IMG/VR virus record: IMGVR_UViG_3300042518_000099
Coordinates: 1-40,793 of that record
From: a virus
Length of the DNA stretch: 40,793 nt
Direction: 5' to 3' (one strand)
Shown piece after piece: positions 9,513 through 18,224 of this stretch. The first letter of the stretch is position 1. Every line of letters starts with the position of its first letter. The notes under the pieces were generated by a model. It was not told where the DNA came from. It was given only the letters and a program-made list of their open reading frames with translations, and made no database searches. The translations under genes were made by a program, and so were the position numbers.

Positions 9513-10960
9513 CTCAGCCCCTGCGGTACAACCATGACATCTATTCCAACCGCAGAAGTCCAGACCCCAGAAGGTCTTACCTGCAGCCGATGGTATGTTC
9601 CAGAAGAACGTAAGCCTATACGGTTGTCATCGTTTGCCGTGTAACTCGAACCCGTAAACTGAGCAACCTGGCCCAAACGCTTTCTCGACGAGATTTGCAC
9701 TGAGCACGATCCCGTATCAATCACGGGCCTTACTAGCGTCACTACGCTAGGTGTATCGTTGAGCGACAAATCAGGCGTAATGATGTTTGCCGTTAATGCC
9801 GACCCAGAAAAGGCCACAATCTTCGCGCCTAGCGTACCCGTAAGTAGGTTGGATGTGACCGTATACCCAAAGGAATCAAGGCTTGCAGGAAGCGAATCAA
9901 TGCTTCCGTAAGCGTCTAATTGCTCTAAGGTCAGGCCAGACGAAGAGGTTGTTGTGATAGCGGTCGAAGATGAGATCGTGTCTACATTCACCTCACCATA
10001 GGACCACTTATTAAGGTTGAAGTTGTAGATCAGGACGTTGGTTGACTGACTTGTCGTCTTAAAGCACCAGATAACGAGGTTTTTAAGCGGGTCAATCGCC
10101 GCACTCATCGTAGATAACTGCGATATATCCACGTTGTTGAAGAACCACCTATCTACCTTCTCGACAGAAATAGACTCAACTGCCTGACCATTGCAGCGAT
10201 AAAACCCATCATCAGACAAAAAGAACGACATGCCGCCATACTGGATGATCGAGTTGGGCTCCATACAACCCAAGCCCCTAGAGATCGTGTCGAACTGGAA
10301 CACGAGAGGGCTTCCAACGTAAGACATACGGACAACCGCACGATCCATGTACACAAGACCGTACTCACCACCCGTCAATCCCTTCACATGCCCACCGTCA
10401 GGAATGTCCTGGTAGTCAGACTGTGTGAGAGCGGATGGGGTCCAATCGGTTTCGTCGCCCAACGCGCACCATTCGACACGGTTAGGGTAAATCGTTGCCC
10501 CGTTGTTAAAGCCTGCGACCACAAAGTCTCTAACCGTAGTGACGTACCGAGACTTAGGCGCAGCAGCACCAAGGTCTGCAAAAAGGGTCGATGAGCCCAT
10601 GAGGTAGCCCTGGAGCCTGTCACCACCGTTAGCTGCAATCACTCGGTTGCCGAATTGGGTAAACCGCCACTTCTGATCCGATGGGGTTGTATAACCACCA
10701 GACTTTGATACGTCAGACAAAGCTAAGTTCGTTCCTAGCTTGAACAACTTCGTATCACCGCCAGCAAAGACCGTAACTGCTTCACTAGGTGCAGCAGCAG
10801 CAACAACCGAGTTAAGCGTTTCTGATGCTGCGTTAGACCACTCAGCAGGAGCAGGAAGCGGTCCGTATCCTACTTGTTGCGGAATGACGTTCTTAGCATC
10901 CACGAGCGCACCAGCCACGCCTGGCTGATCTGGTAACCACTCACCAAAGTTAACTCTCAT
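9509..10960 (-). CDS. Tail hub / stabilisation protein (P22 gp10-like)
   Basis: 483 residues. The start (MRVNFGEWLPDQPGVAGALV, then DAKNVIPQQVGYGP) and the beta-propeller-like repeats (KLFKLG, WRFTQFGNRVIAANG, YVTTVRDFVVAG, GLVYMDRAVVRMSYVG, MSFFLSDDGFYRCNG) fit the phage stabilisation protein family. This is the nozzle or hub of podovirus tails, like P22 gp10 and functionally T7 gp12. It closes the channel below the adaptor. It is coupled through ATGA overlaps to the adaptor gene upstream and the head-fibre-like gene downstream. Confidence 0.78.
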   Translation of the reverse strand: MRVNFGEWLPDQPGVAGALVDAKNVIPQQVGYGPLPAPAEWSNAASETLNSVVAAAAPSEAVTVFAGGDTKLFKLGTNLALSDVSKSGGYTTPSDQKWRFTQFGNRVIAANGGDRLQGYLMGSSTLFADLGAAAPKSRYVTTVRDFVVAGFNNGATIYPNRVEWCALGDETDWTPSALTQSDYQDIPDGGHVKGLTGGEYGLVYMDRAVVRMSYVGSPLVFQFDTISRGLGCMEPNSIIQYGGMSFFLSDDGFYRCNGQAVESISVEKVDRWFFNNVDISQLSTMSAAIDPLKNLVIWCFKTTSQSTNVLIYNFNLNKWSYGEVNVDTISSSTAITTTSSSGLTLEQLDAYGSIDSLPASLDSFGYTVTSNLLTGTLGAKIVAFSGSALTANIITPDLSLNDTPSVVTLVRPVIDTGSCSVQISSRKRLGQVAQFTGSSYTANDDNRIGLRSSGTYHRLQVRPSGVWTSAVGIDVMVVPQGLR

Positions 10961-11577
10961 CGTTTAGCAAGCGCCATCGCAAGAGGAACGCCCGAATACT
11001 GGCTCTCCTCGTCGGATCTCGTAAGCGCAGTGATCGCACGATCATACAAAACACCCCAGGTCTGCAACCGAGGGTCATTCATAAGATAAGGCTCAGCCTC
11101 GCCTAAAGCGCCGTACAAAAGCGCATCAGGGCAAGTCGTTAGGAAGAGGTTTGTTGTGTTGGAAGTCGAGAGAAAAGCAGGCGCTGCGTAGTAGAGGATC
11201 TTAATCGTGTAATTGCTGTCAGGAATTGGCGCAAGCTGAATGGTCGAACCGAGGATCGTGTAGAAAGCCGGTACACCACTCTCGTTCGTCCTGCCGTTCC
11301 TGATGAAGATACTCGGCGTTGCGAACGTGATCGGGAAGTCGGGATCAGAATCAACGTACACATCCCGCGCTTGCAGGAAGTCAGTAGGGAGGTTAATTGT
11401 TGCGCCACCACCTGTAGCCGTGACCGATGTTTGGGTAAGCATCTGTCGCAGGCGTAGATCTCTGCGTAGGCGTATTTCCGCGAGTTGGATGAAGTCAGGG
11501 ATCGCGGTAGTAAGATCATCTCTACTGAGATAATTAGCTATCGTCGTTTGCAGTTCGCTGTAAGTGCTTAGGGCCAT
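10957..11577 (-). CDS. Head-tail adaptor (SU10-type / tail tubular protein A-like)
   Basis: About 206 residues from ATG 11577 (MALSTYSELQTTIANYLSRD); an ATG three codons earlier (11586) is possible but has its GGAG only two bases away. An alpha-helical N-terminus (FIQLAEIRLRRDLRLRQM) precedes a beta-rich middle (INLPTDFLQARDVYVD, TIQLAPIPDSNYTIKILYYA) and a C-terminal helix pair with CPDALLYGALGEAEPYL. This pattern is well known for short-tailed-phage adaptors that sit under the portal. The gene lies between the capsid block and the tail hub, as expected. Confidence 0.75.
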   Translation of the reverse strand: MALSTYSELQTTIANYLSRDDLTTAIPDFIQLAEIRLRRDLRLRQMLTQTSVTATGGGATINLPTDFLQARDVYVDSDPDFPITFATPSIFIRNGRTNESGVPAFYTILGSTIQLAPIPDSNYTIKILYYAAPAFLSTSNTTNLFLTTCPDALLYGALGEAEPYLMNDPRLQTWGVLYDRAITALTRSDEESQYSGVPLAMALAKR

Positions 11578-12199
11578 ATTCGACATCGCTCCATCGATAT
11601 TCGTACGTCCCGATGTGTCCTATCTCAAGACTCAATTCGTGATCCACGAACGTCTGAATACCGTGATCTAGGGCTTTTACGCAGAAATGCACATCTTCGC
11701 CAATTAGACCACCCGCCCCCCATACTACATCAAACCAAGGTTGGGGCATAGCCTCAAACACAGATTTATGGGTTAGCACAACCCCAAAACCTACAGCAGT
11801 GACAGCCTCGATACCCTTCTTGCCTCTGCTCTCAATCTTCTCGAAGATCTCTTTGTCTTGATGGAAGTTAATCGCCGTAGGTAAAACGGGCTTTCGTCTC
11901 GTGACTGCGTTAACCCCAACGATCTGTTTGCCGTGAGCTAACAAACGCTCCAAGGTGTTCTTGGGGAATCTCATATCTGAGTCAACCCAGAGAATGTATT
12001 CCGCACCGTCTGCCAGCGCTTCTTTGGCTAGAGACTCGCGTTGAGAGAAGATCAGCGTGCCTGGTGCTGTGTAGAGCAATAAAGCACCGCCGTGTTTGCC
12101 GACCCGATTAGCACCGTCATAAGCAGCCAATCGAGCCATGTCAAAAGATGTGCCGGTCATCATCGTGTCCCTACATGGGACGCATAGAGCTACTTTCAT
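11534..12199 (-). CDS. GT-A fold glycosyltransferase
   Basis: About 221 residues from ATG 12199, with AGGA five bases upstream. It has the N-terminal strand MKVALCVPCRDTMMTG, then ILWVDSDMRFP (a DxD metal site of GT-A enzymes, near residue 75), IVGVNAVTRRKPVLP, and a later GEDVHFCVKALDHG segment typical of glycosyltransferase family 2 relatives. It probably transfers a sugar to a virion or host target; donor and acceptor cannot be read from sequence. It sits between the adaptor gene and a small conserved gene, overlapping the former by 44 bases and the latter by 4. Confidence 0.7.
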   Translation of the reverse strand: MKVALCVPCRDTMMTGTSFDMARLAAYDGANRVGKHGGALLLYTAPGTLIFSQRESLAKEALADGAEYILWVDSDMRFPKNTLERLLAHGKQIVGVNAVTRRKPVLPTAINFHQDKEIFEKIESRGKKGIEAVTAVGFGVVLTHKSVFEAMPQPWFDVVWGAGGLIGEDVHFCVKALDHGIQTFVDHELSLEIGHIGTYEYRWSDVEYGPKHLQRTANDDS

Positions 12200-12483
12200 A
12201 CTTTTCCTGGCCTCGTCCTGAAGTGTCTGTTTTCTGGGTCGTTCATCCACGCCCTGAATCTTTTCTCGTCAATCACCGCAAACCCACGCATGATGCCCTT
12301 GGCGTTTAGGTCATCAACCACAACAAAGGGAAGTTGTGCGTAGCGTGTCCATTCTCCCCATCGCTCACGCTCGTCTGTCGCGTTGTACAGGGCTTTGTTC
12401 TGCTCGACGATGTCAGTTATCTCTTGCGTTCTCTGGAACACAAACTGATCGTCGGTAGCGTGAAATGTTGTCTTTGTGCTCAT
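12196..12483 (-). CDS. Conserved small phage protein next to the capsid gene
   Basis: 95 residues, hydrophilic, with FRTRPGKV at the end and FVFQRTQEITDIVEQNKALY near the start. No known domain is recognised. The ATG comes directly after the U-tract of a terminator, so there is no Shine-Dalgarno sequence within 20 bases except the GGGAGG that forms the 5' arm of that hairpin. It overlaps the glycosyltransferase gene downstream (ATGA). The function is unknown. Confidence 0.6.
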   Translation of the reverse strand: MSTKTTFHATDDQFVFQRTQEITDIVEQNKALYNATDERERWGEWTRYAQLPFVVVDDLNAKGIMRGFAVIDEKRFRAWMNDPENRHFRTRPGKV

Positions 12484-12510
12484 AAAAAAAGGGAGGTTGT
12501 TACGCCTCCC
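12484..12510 (-). terminator. Intrinsic terminator after the capsid gene
   Basis: Read on the minus strand: GGGAGG, a loop of about 8 bases, CCTCCC, then seven T. It lies 23 bases after the capsid stop codon, in the same relative place as the terminator after gene 10 in T7. It probably lowers transcription of downstream tail genes relative to capsid genes. The T-tract touches the next gene's ATG. On the plus strand the stem is followed by TTCTTTTT, so weak two-way function is possible. Confidence 0.85.
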
Positions 12511-12533
12511 TTCTTTTTACCACAGTTTATAAC

Positions 12534-13490
12534 TTAAGCAGACTTCAGATCCGCGAGGATACCGTGAGCTGCTTCGTTACGCATTTCCATCGTGAACTCG
12601 GCAAGGATCTGGGTCTTTTCAGAGTCACCAGTTTTTGCAAGTTCGTTCGTCTGGAACGGACGCAGGTAACCAATCGCTGCGTACTCAGGGTCAAGGATGA
12701 ACGCATCACGGCTACGAATGAAACGATCAGGTACAACAGAGATCGAACCAAAGTCGCTGAGATAAACGTCAGCCGCGCCGATGATGGTCGTAGGAGCATC
12801 CGAAGGAGCCATGTAACGCTGTGCTGCGATACCAGCAAAGGTAGATACAGTCTGCTTCAGTGCAGGACCAACCACGAGGATCTTGGGGCTGCCGCCAGAG
12901 GTGTAAACCTGCTGAACGCCATCCTTAAGGATTGCCTCGGTAAAGGTACGGGTTGTACCGTCCGAACGGGTCGAAACACCGATGGTGGTGGGATTAGCAC
13001 CGTCCGAGGTGTTGTAGTTCGAGTTGGTCTTGAGCCAAGAAAGCAACGAACCCATCTTACGAGCGGTCGATGCGCCACCAGCAGAACGGCCCTGGTTAGC
13101 AGAAATGATCGTCTCTTGGTCACGCTTGAGTTCCTGCGAAGCCTTCGAGAGCTGGTAAGCCTTCTCTGCGCGGCGACCTGCAAGATCAACAGCCATCATC
13201 GTGCCGGAAACCTGGATCGTCTTAGCAACGATCTGGGTATAGTTACCGAGACGGGTTGTGGGCGAAAGCGTTGCAGCCGTAGCATCGTCACCTTCAACCT
13301 GTGCGTTGTTGGTTGTTGCTGCTGCGAGGGTATCCGTCTGCCACTCGTGGTAAACATTGGTTGCCTTCGTGCGAGCAAGCGACGAAAGGATAGGGGTTTC
13401 TGTGGGGCTGATGTTGTAGATAACATCAGTCAAGTCCTCACGCTGACCGACAGCCGTGAAGGTTTGGTATGTACCTGAAGGGACAGACAT
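12534..13490 (-). CDS. Major capsid protein (SU10 / DUF5309 type)
   Basis: 318 residues, ATG with GGAG six bases upstream. The sequence has the features of the DUF5309 capsid family: YQTFTAVGQREDLTDVIYNI at the start, SPTETPILSSLAR, a long helix with DLAGRRAEKAYQLSKASQEL, RDQETIISANQGRS, and a C-terminal DPEYAAIGYLRPFQTNELAK strand. This is an HK97-fold protein forming the head shell. It lies just downstream of the scaffold-like gene and is followed by a terminator, which fits high, separately controlled expression. Confidence 0.88.
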   Translation of the reverse strand: MSVPSGTYQTFTAVGQREDLTDVIYNISPTETPILSSLARTKATNVYHEWQTDTLAAATTNNAQVEGDDATAATLSPTTRLGNYTQIVAKTIQVSGTMMAVDLAGRRAEKAYQLSKASQELKRDQETIISANQGRSAGGASTARKMGSLLSWLKTNSNYNTSDGANPTTIGVSTRSDGTTRTFTEAILKDGVQQVYTSGGSPKILVVGPALKQTVSTFAGIAAQRYMAPSDAPTTIIGAADVYLSDFGSISVVPDRFIRSRDAFILDPEYAAIGYLRPFQTNELAKTGDSEKTQILAEFTMEMRNEAAHGILADLKSA

Positions 13491-13504
13491 CTTAATCTCC
13501 TAAA

Positions 13505-14440
13505 TCATAAAAATCGTTCAAATACTCTGGCAGCGTCTTGACGAGATCCCGTCTTTTTTAGCCGCGCAAAGTCCTGTTTTGCAGCCTCTGTGGCTATGGT
13601 CTTACCTGTTGCGTTCCCAGCCCTTAGCATCTTGGGAGCCTCGGTAACCTTCTTGGTTACACCAGGCTTTGCCTTCTGCAACTTCTGGTACTGGCTTGCC
13701 ATCCACAACGTCAATACAGCACGAGAGTCCGTTGCGTTAGCCAACTCGGTATCTGAATACCCGATTGACTTTGCAAAGCTACGAAGTTCAGACCGAACCT
13801 TCTCACCCTTCTCAGGATGGGCATAGTCAGGAATTGCTTCTGCAACCCTCTTAGCCTCCTCAACAAGATGCTTCTCCAGGTGTGCCTCGCGCTCTGCCTG
13901 TTGCTCTCTAGCAATGCGTTGCTGCTCTGCACGAATCTGCTGGACCTGCTTTTCCTGCTGGGTTCGTTCTGCGACCTTCACTGCGTAAGCAATGGGATCG
14001 GTTTCCTTCAAGCTCTCAATATCCTCGCCACGCATTTGTTGGCTCAGGAAGTTATCCATCGCCTGCAAACGCTGCGAGTACGCATCTCTCGCCTGCTTTG
14101 CTTGCTCGATTGCGGTCTTTTCTGCCTCTACTGCCTTCCGCTGCTCGGCAAGCTGATTAGTCTTTTTGTGGTAATCCGTACCCTTTTGGTAGCCTTCGAT
14201 CAGTTCTTGGAGGGTCACCTCGCGTTCTTCGCCTGCTGCTTTGACTACGAAACGCTGTTCCTCCTCTTGAACTTCCTCTCCAGACTCCTCGGACTCAGAT
14301 TCACTGGCAACAAGTTCTTGCTCGTCTGTCTGGTCTTGAACTTGCTCCTGCGGAGGTTCGCCACCATCCATCATCCCTAAGAACGCATTTGCTGCCTGTC
14401 CCACCGTCAAGCTAGTCCCTTGCGGGTTGCTGCTATCCAT
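13505..14440 (-). CDS. Scaffolding-like protein
   Basis: 311 residues. A strongly acidic stretch (about 35-62, rich in E, S, D and Q) is followed by a long charged coiled-coil region (about 100-215, with AEQRKAVEAEKTAIEQAKQA). The C-terminus is basic (KPGVTKKVTEAPKMLRAG). This order, an acidic N-part, coiled coil and basic tail just upstream of the capsid gene, is typical of phage scaffolding proteins that bind the capsid with a basic C-terminus. GAGG lies about 8 bases before the ATG. No protease domain is visible, so the protein is probably removed intact or by an unidentified route. Confidence 0.75.
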   Translation of the reverse strand: MDSSNPQGTSLTVGQAANAFLGMMDGGEPPQEQVQDQTDEQELVASESESEESGEEVQEEEQRFVVKAAGEEREVTLQELIEGYQKGTDYHKKTNQLAEQRKAVEAEKTAIEQAKQARDAYSQRLQAMDNFLSQQMRGEDIESLKETDPIAYAVKVAERTQQEKQVQQIRAEQQRIAREQQAEREAHLEKHLVEEAKRVAEAIPDYAHPEKGEKVRSELRSFAKSIGYSDTELANATDSRAVLTLWMASQYQKLQKAKPGVTKKVTEAPKMLRAGNATGKTIATEAAKQDFARLKKTGSRQDAARVFERFL

Positions 14441-14454
14441 AAACTAACCTCAAT

Positions 14455-14688
14455 TCAAAATATACGAAACCGTTTCTTGACCATCTCGCCTTCGGCGGCA
14501 ATAGCCTCCAAACGGGCTTTTACCTGATTGACTGCGCGAATAGAACTGTAAGCCTCTTCACGTTGGTCAATCTCATCAGGATTGCTTCGGATAATACGCT
14601 CGATGTTGTCTTTTTCCAACTCAGCAAAGACTTCTTGCAAAAACTCATCGCCGAGTAATGCCTTGGCTCGTTCCCATCGTTGCGTCAT
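14455..14688 (-). CDS. Small conserved phage protein near the scaffold gene
   Basis: 77 residues, highly charged and probably all helical (KALLGDEFLQEVFAELEKDN, then RIIRSNPDEIDQREEAYSSI). Proteins of this size with an LL..E.L.E..A.LE pattern are common between portal and scaffold genes in short-tailed phages. The ATGA overlap with the 522-residue gene upstream shows coupled translation. The role is unknown, possibly head assembly. Confidence 0.65.
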   Translation of the reverse strand: MTQRWERAKALLGDEFLQEVFAELEKDNIERIIRSNPDEIDQREEAYSSIRAVNQVKARLEAIAAEGEMVKKRFRIF

Positions 14689-16253
14689 AACAGGCTCTTC
14701 ACTTTCTTTTTAGAAATCCTTGACTCGTTCAAGGCTTCTAGGAAATCTTCGCCGTACTTGTTGACAGCCTTCTTTCTGATAACAAACTCTCCGTACTGGA
14801 GCGCACCAAAACCATCGTCATCGTTACTTGGGTTAGGTCCAAGCAAGGATTTAACCTTGCCGCCCTTTGACAGTTTTGTTTGTTCCGCAGCCTCGTCTGC
14901 CGCTTTTTGTGCTGCTTGTTCAGCTAACTGAGCGTCAGTCTTAGCCCAATCGTAATTAGCGATAAGACCTGAGCGGTTAAACGGTCCAGGCTGAAACTGT
15001 TGTACGTTAGACGTAACAGCAGGAGTTCCAAACTCTAGGGTCATAGGGCGCAGGTTTGTGTATCCTGCTGCGCCAGACTGAAACTGGAATGGAACTTCAG
15101 GTGTTGGCGTTGTCTTGTAAAAGAAACCCGTAGTAGGGGCAGCAAGGCTTGTCTGTCCACCGCCAGTAGCAAACGGCACAAAGTTAGTCGCAGGAAGATT
15201 GTAGGCAGGCGGCAAAAAATCTTCTGGCCTGAAAGTTGGCGTTGTTGGCGTTGTTGGTGTCGTTGGTTTTGGTGTTGTTGTCGGTACTGAACCAAGCCCC
15301 AACGTAATCGCGCCCTGTACGTCCGTCTCAGGAACACCCATTGCTCGCAGCATATCTGCTGTGACTTTGTTCTGGTTGTACCAATCAACCTTTTGTTGGC
15401 CCGTGAAGGTAGACCAGCCAGAAGGAAGCGTCATACCCGTTGGAAGCTGCCAAGATGGAGCAGGAGCGGTAGTTGTGCCGAGGCCTAGTTGTTTAGCGTA
15501 ATCAATATCTGCTTGAGGAACCTTGTAGTCCTTAAGCGTCTGCTCGGTAATCTTGTTGGCGTTAAACCAGTTAACCTTATCTTGTGCGGTGTAATAAGGC
15601 CATTCAGCAGGAAGTCCTAAACCTAACTGCGCTGCCATCAGCGTTACAGCGTCTTGTGATGTGTTTCTTGGTTGCTCAACAATCGTCGTTGTTGGCTGCT
15701 GTACGGTTGCAGTTGGTGTAAATGTAGGCGTAGGGGTCGGAGTTGGAGTCGGGGTTGGTGTTGGAGTTGGAGTTGGAGTCGGTATGCCAAGCAGATCAAA
15801 GTTTGCTTGTGTTGCGTTAGTTGGGTCTAACTCAGTAATCCTGGCCTTTATTTGATCTGGCGTAATACCTGCGGAAAGTAATGACTGAATGTATCCCTGC
15901 TTAGTCGCAAGGCTCGCACCAGAGTTCCAAGACAAACCAAATACGTTGTAAGTCGGAGCGGCAGGAGGAGGTGTGTATACGGGTTGTGTATACACAACTT
16001 GTTCGCTCTCTTGCTCCTGATTAACAGGCTCTGGCTGTACATAGACAGGTTCTGGCTGCGTGTAGACAGGCTCTTGCTGTACAGGTTGCGGAGGGCTGAA
16101 CCCATTAGACAGCATCCATGTAATGTCTGACTGTGGAACCCCAGCGCCTACAAGTTCCTCGATAGTCGTTCCTGCCGCATTAAAGGCAGCGATCTTCTGC
16201 GAAGGTGTATAACTCGCCCAGGCTGAGGTATAGACTGCTGATGGAATTGCCAT
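14685..16253 (-). CDS. Repeat protein with Pro-Thr linker, between portal and scaffold
   Basis: 522 residues. It has three or four copies of a roughly 42-residue helical motif (W.xYT..QKV.W.N.NKIT..L...GVP..DI....LGLG) at about 12-52, 218-260 and 280-321, with a diverged one near 104-142. A Q/E/P-rich spacer (54-100) and a pure (TP)n stretch (158-177) separate them. The C-terminus (LQYGEFVIRKKAVNKYGEDF, then LEALN) is a motif known from phage virion proteins that end with GEFV...A..KYG...L..LN. The gene lies three bases downstream of the portal gene's stop. Likely a virion protein; the function of the repeats is unknown. Confidence 0.7.
   Translation of the reverse strand: MAIPSAVYTSAWASYTPSQKIAAFNAAGTTIEELVGAGVPQSDITWMLSNGFSPPQPVQQEPVYTQPEPVYVQPEPVNQEQESEQVVYTQPVYTPPPAAPTYNVFGLSWNSGASLATKQGYIQSLLSAGITPDQIKARITELDPTNATQANFDLLGIPTPTPTPTPTPTPTPTPTPTFTPTATVQQPTTTIVEQPRNTSQDAVTLMAAQLGLGLPAEWPYYTAQDKVNWFNANKITEQTLKDYKVPQADIDYAKQLGLGTTTAPAPSWQLPTGMTLPSGWSTFTGQQKVDWYNQNKVTADMLRAMGVPETDVQGAITLGLGSVPTTTPKPTTPTTPTTPTFRPEDFLPPAYNLPATNFVPFATGGGQTSLAAPTTGFFYKTTPTPEVPFQFQSGAAGYTNLRPMTLEFGTPAVTSNVQQFQPGPFNRSGLIANYDWAKTDAQLAEQAAQKAADEAAEQTKLSKGGKVKSLLGPNPSNDDDGFGALQYGEFVIRKKAVNKYGEDFLEALNESRISKKKVKSLL
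15723..15782 (-). repeat. Hexanucleotide-type simple repeat coding (Thr-Pro)n
   Basis: About ten tandem Pro-Thr codon pairs, written on the plus strand as GGAGTT, GGAGTC and GGTGTT units. The repeat separates the N-terminal and central motif blocks of the 522-residue protein and is likely to vary in length between relatives. Confidence 0.85.
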
Positions 16254-16256
16254 GAT

Positions 16257-18224
16257 TTACCCTGGTATCTCGATGTTGGAAGTAATACCCGCGCCGACCT
16301 TCATTGCCTTCATCTGAGCCTCGGCCTCGAACTCCATCTTCTTAAGCTCTAGCTCGGCTATGGCCTTCTCTCTTGCAAGCTGAATGTCTGCCATTGCTTT
16401 CTGACGCTTGATCTCAATGTCTGCTTGAGCCTGCGCCATCATCATCTGAACCGCAGGATCTGGTCCTTGTTGCTGAGGTTGCGCAAGGGCTTGATCGACC
16501 TCTTGCGTGACTGGCTTGAAGAACTCAGCAGAATCCGCAAACCCTGCCGCTTCAACCAGTTTTCCGAGCGTTGCACGATATTGCGAGAGCGACACTAAAG
16601 GATTGTTTGGCCCCAGCATCTGGAGCATTTGCTCTTGTTTTGAGAGAACCATTGAAAGCATAGCCATCTTTTGCTCGATGTTGCCTGTCCCAAGACCCAC
16701 ATTCACTGAGACATCGTATTGGTTCGACCACTCTCTCGGATCGTACTGGACGTACTGCCCACGCATCCGAAGGATGACTGCCTTGTCCTGGTACTTGCAT
16801 AAGAGGTGTAAGAGTCCTTTGAATAAGTCTTTTACACCTGTCTCCGCAAAAACACGAGCAATAAGTTCGATCTTGCCTTGTGACGCTTGCGTGAGAGCCG
16901 CAATAGCCGCAGCAGTCACGTTCTGCAAGATGTTGGGGTCTAACCCTTGAGAAGCCTCTGTTAGGCCTGTTCTCTTGGCTTGTACCTGGTCTAGGTACTC
17001 TAAGAGCGGAAAGGCTTGCTGGCCTACAGGAGGTGTTTGTATGGGAACCAAAGCACCAGGGTTCTTGAGCCTGATAACACCACCAGGTGTAACGCTTAAG
17101 AGGTCATCCAGGTTGACCTGACCTTCCACAGCACCCATGCGGGTATTGTTCTGAAGGTACATATTGTCCAGCATCTGCCTCGTTACAGTAGTCTTGATAA
17201 GCTGGAGATCAACTGTACGATCAGCAGGGCAATCCCCAAAGAAGCGATGAGGGATCGGAATAGGACAGATAGAGTAAAACGGCACATAGTCGGTTTCTTC
17301 ATTCGCAAGTATCTCGTTTCCAGAGAAGTAAACCTGCCTTAGCTCCGCGATCCCATCTCCGTCATAGTCTGTCTTTAGGTAGCACTCGAACACCTCAACC
17401 GTCTGCATACTCTTATCGAGACTAGGCTCCATGAAGGGCTGCTCGTCTCGGTTGTATCGAGCAATGTACTCGGCAGAGAACTCAAGGTCGTTGTAGACCG
17501 GCAGGTTCATGATGATCTCGGCATCGAACCCCATCGCAATCAGGTCAGACCTCGTGATGAGTTTTCTATGCGCGACGAAAGGTGTGTCTCTTACGGTCTT
17601 GCCTGCCTTAGAGATCAAGAACTCCTCTGGAGGCACGTTCTCAACCTTAACCTTGCCTGCCTTGGTCTTTCTCATGAGAGCCACGTTATGGACACGCATG
17701 ATCTGCCCGTCCATCTCTTGCTCTATCGTCTCTTGACCTGCGATCTCCATCGTTCCATCAGACAGAAGCATTGCAAGTTCATCGTCGGTCAGGTTCGCGT
17801 ACTGCTCCTTCGTAACCGAAATGGAGTCATCCCAGTAAGCCTTGACGATCCCAACTTTCTGAAGGATCGCATCCTTGAACCAATCGTGCATGATCGCAAT
17901 ACCTGGGTTCTGTTTCATCAGCACCCAGTTGCAGTATTCGGTAGCCTGCTCTGCTAATGGCTCATCGCCTGGTCCTACAGGCTCGAACACACCGATCTGA
18001 TCCGCAGAGGTAAAGAGACGCATGAGAGGCGGCAGCATCCCGTCTACAGCCTCTGCGACCTCACCCGTGACAATCTGAGACCTGCCCTCGACCTCGTTGC
18101 CGTAGGGGTCCCTCATATACGCGGTAAGTGCGTTCTTGCGTTGCTCGACGGTCTCTGTCTCTAAGAAACCAATGGCGTTGTCGATCTCGCCTTGTAGGAT
18201 TGCTTTTAGCCGACCATCATCCAT
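16257..18224 (-). CDS. Portal protein (P22-type)
   Basis: 655 residues, a normal length for P22-like portals. Recognisable segments are RKNALTAYMRDPYGNEVEGR followed by SQIVTGEVAEAVDGMLPPLM near the start, a wing region with DWFKDAILQKVGIVKAYWDD, a central NMYLQNNTRMGAVEGQVNLD segment, GLDPNILQNVTAAAIAALTQ near the channel helix, and a C-terminal helical tail rich in Q, A, E and K. It forms the dodecameric DNA gate at one head vertex and binds TerL and the adaptor. The gene follows terL directly (stop TAA next to ATG). Confidence 0.9.
   Translation of the reverse strand: MDDGRLKAILQGEIDNAIGFLETETVEQRKNALTAYMRDPYGNEVEGRSQIVTGEVAEAVDGMLPPLMRLFTSADQIGVFEPVGPGDEPLAEQATEYCNWVLMKQNPGIAIMHDWFKDAILQKVGIVKAYWDDSISVTKEQYANLTDDELAMLLSDGTMEIAGQETIEQEMDGQIMRVHNVALMRKTKAGKVKVENVPPEEFLISKAGKTVRDTPFVAHRKLITRSDLIAMGFDAEIIMNLPVYNDLEFSAEYIARYNRDEQPFMEPSLDKSMQTVEVFECYLKTDYDGDGIAELRQVYFSGNEILANEETDYVPFYSICPIPIPHRFFGDCPADRTVDLQLIKTTVTRQMLDNMYLQNNTRMGAVEGQVNLDDLLSVTPGGVIRLKNPGALVPIQTPPVGQQAFPLLEYLDQVQAKRTGLTEASQGLDPNILQNVTAAAIAALTQASQGKIELIARVFAETGVKDLFKGLLHLLCKYQDKAVILRMRGQYVQYDPREWSNQYDVSVNVGLGTGNIEQKMAMLSMVLSKQEQMLQMLGPNNPLVSLSQYRATLGKLVEAAGFADSAEFFKPVTQEVDQALAQPQQQGPDPAVQMMMAQAQADIEIKRQKAMADIQLAREKAIAELELKKMEFEAEAQMKAMKVGAGITSNIEIPG

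Noticed and set aside
12564-13478. A 304-codon open frame on the plus strand
   Set aside because: It is antisense to the clear major capsid gene, has a cysteine- and arginine-rich unnatural composition and no ribosome site. It is a shadow of codon bias.
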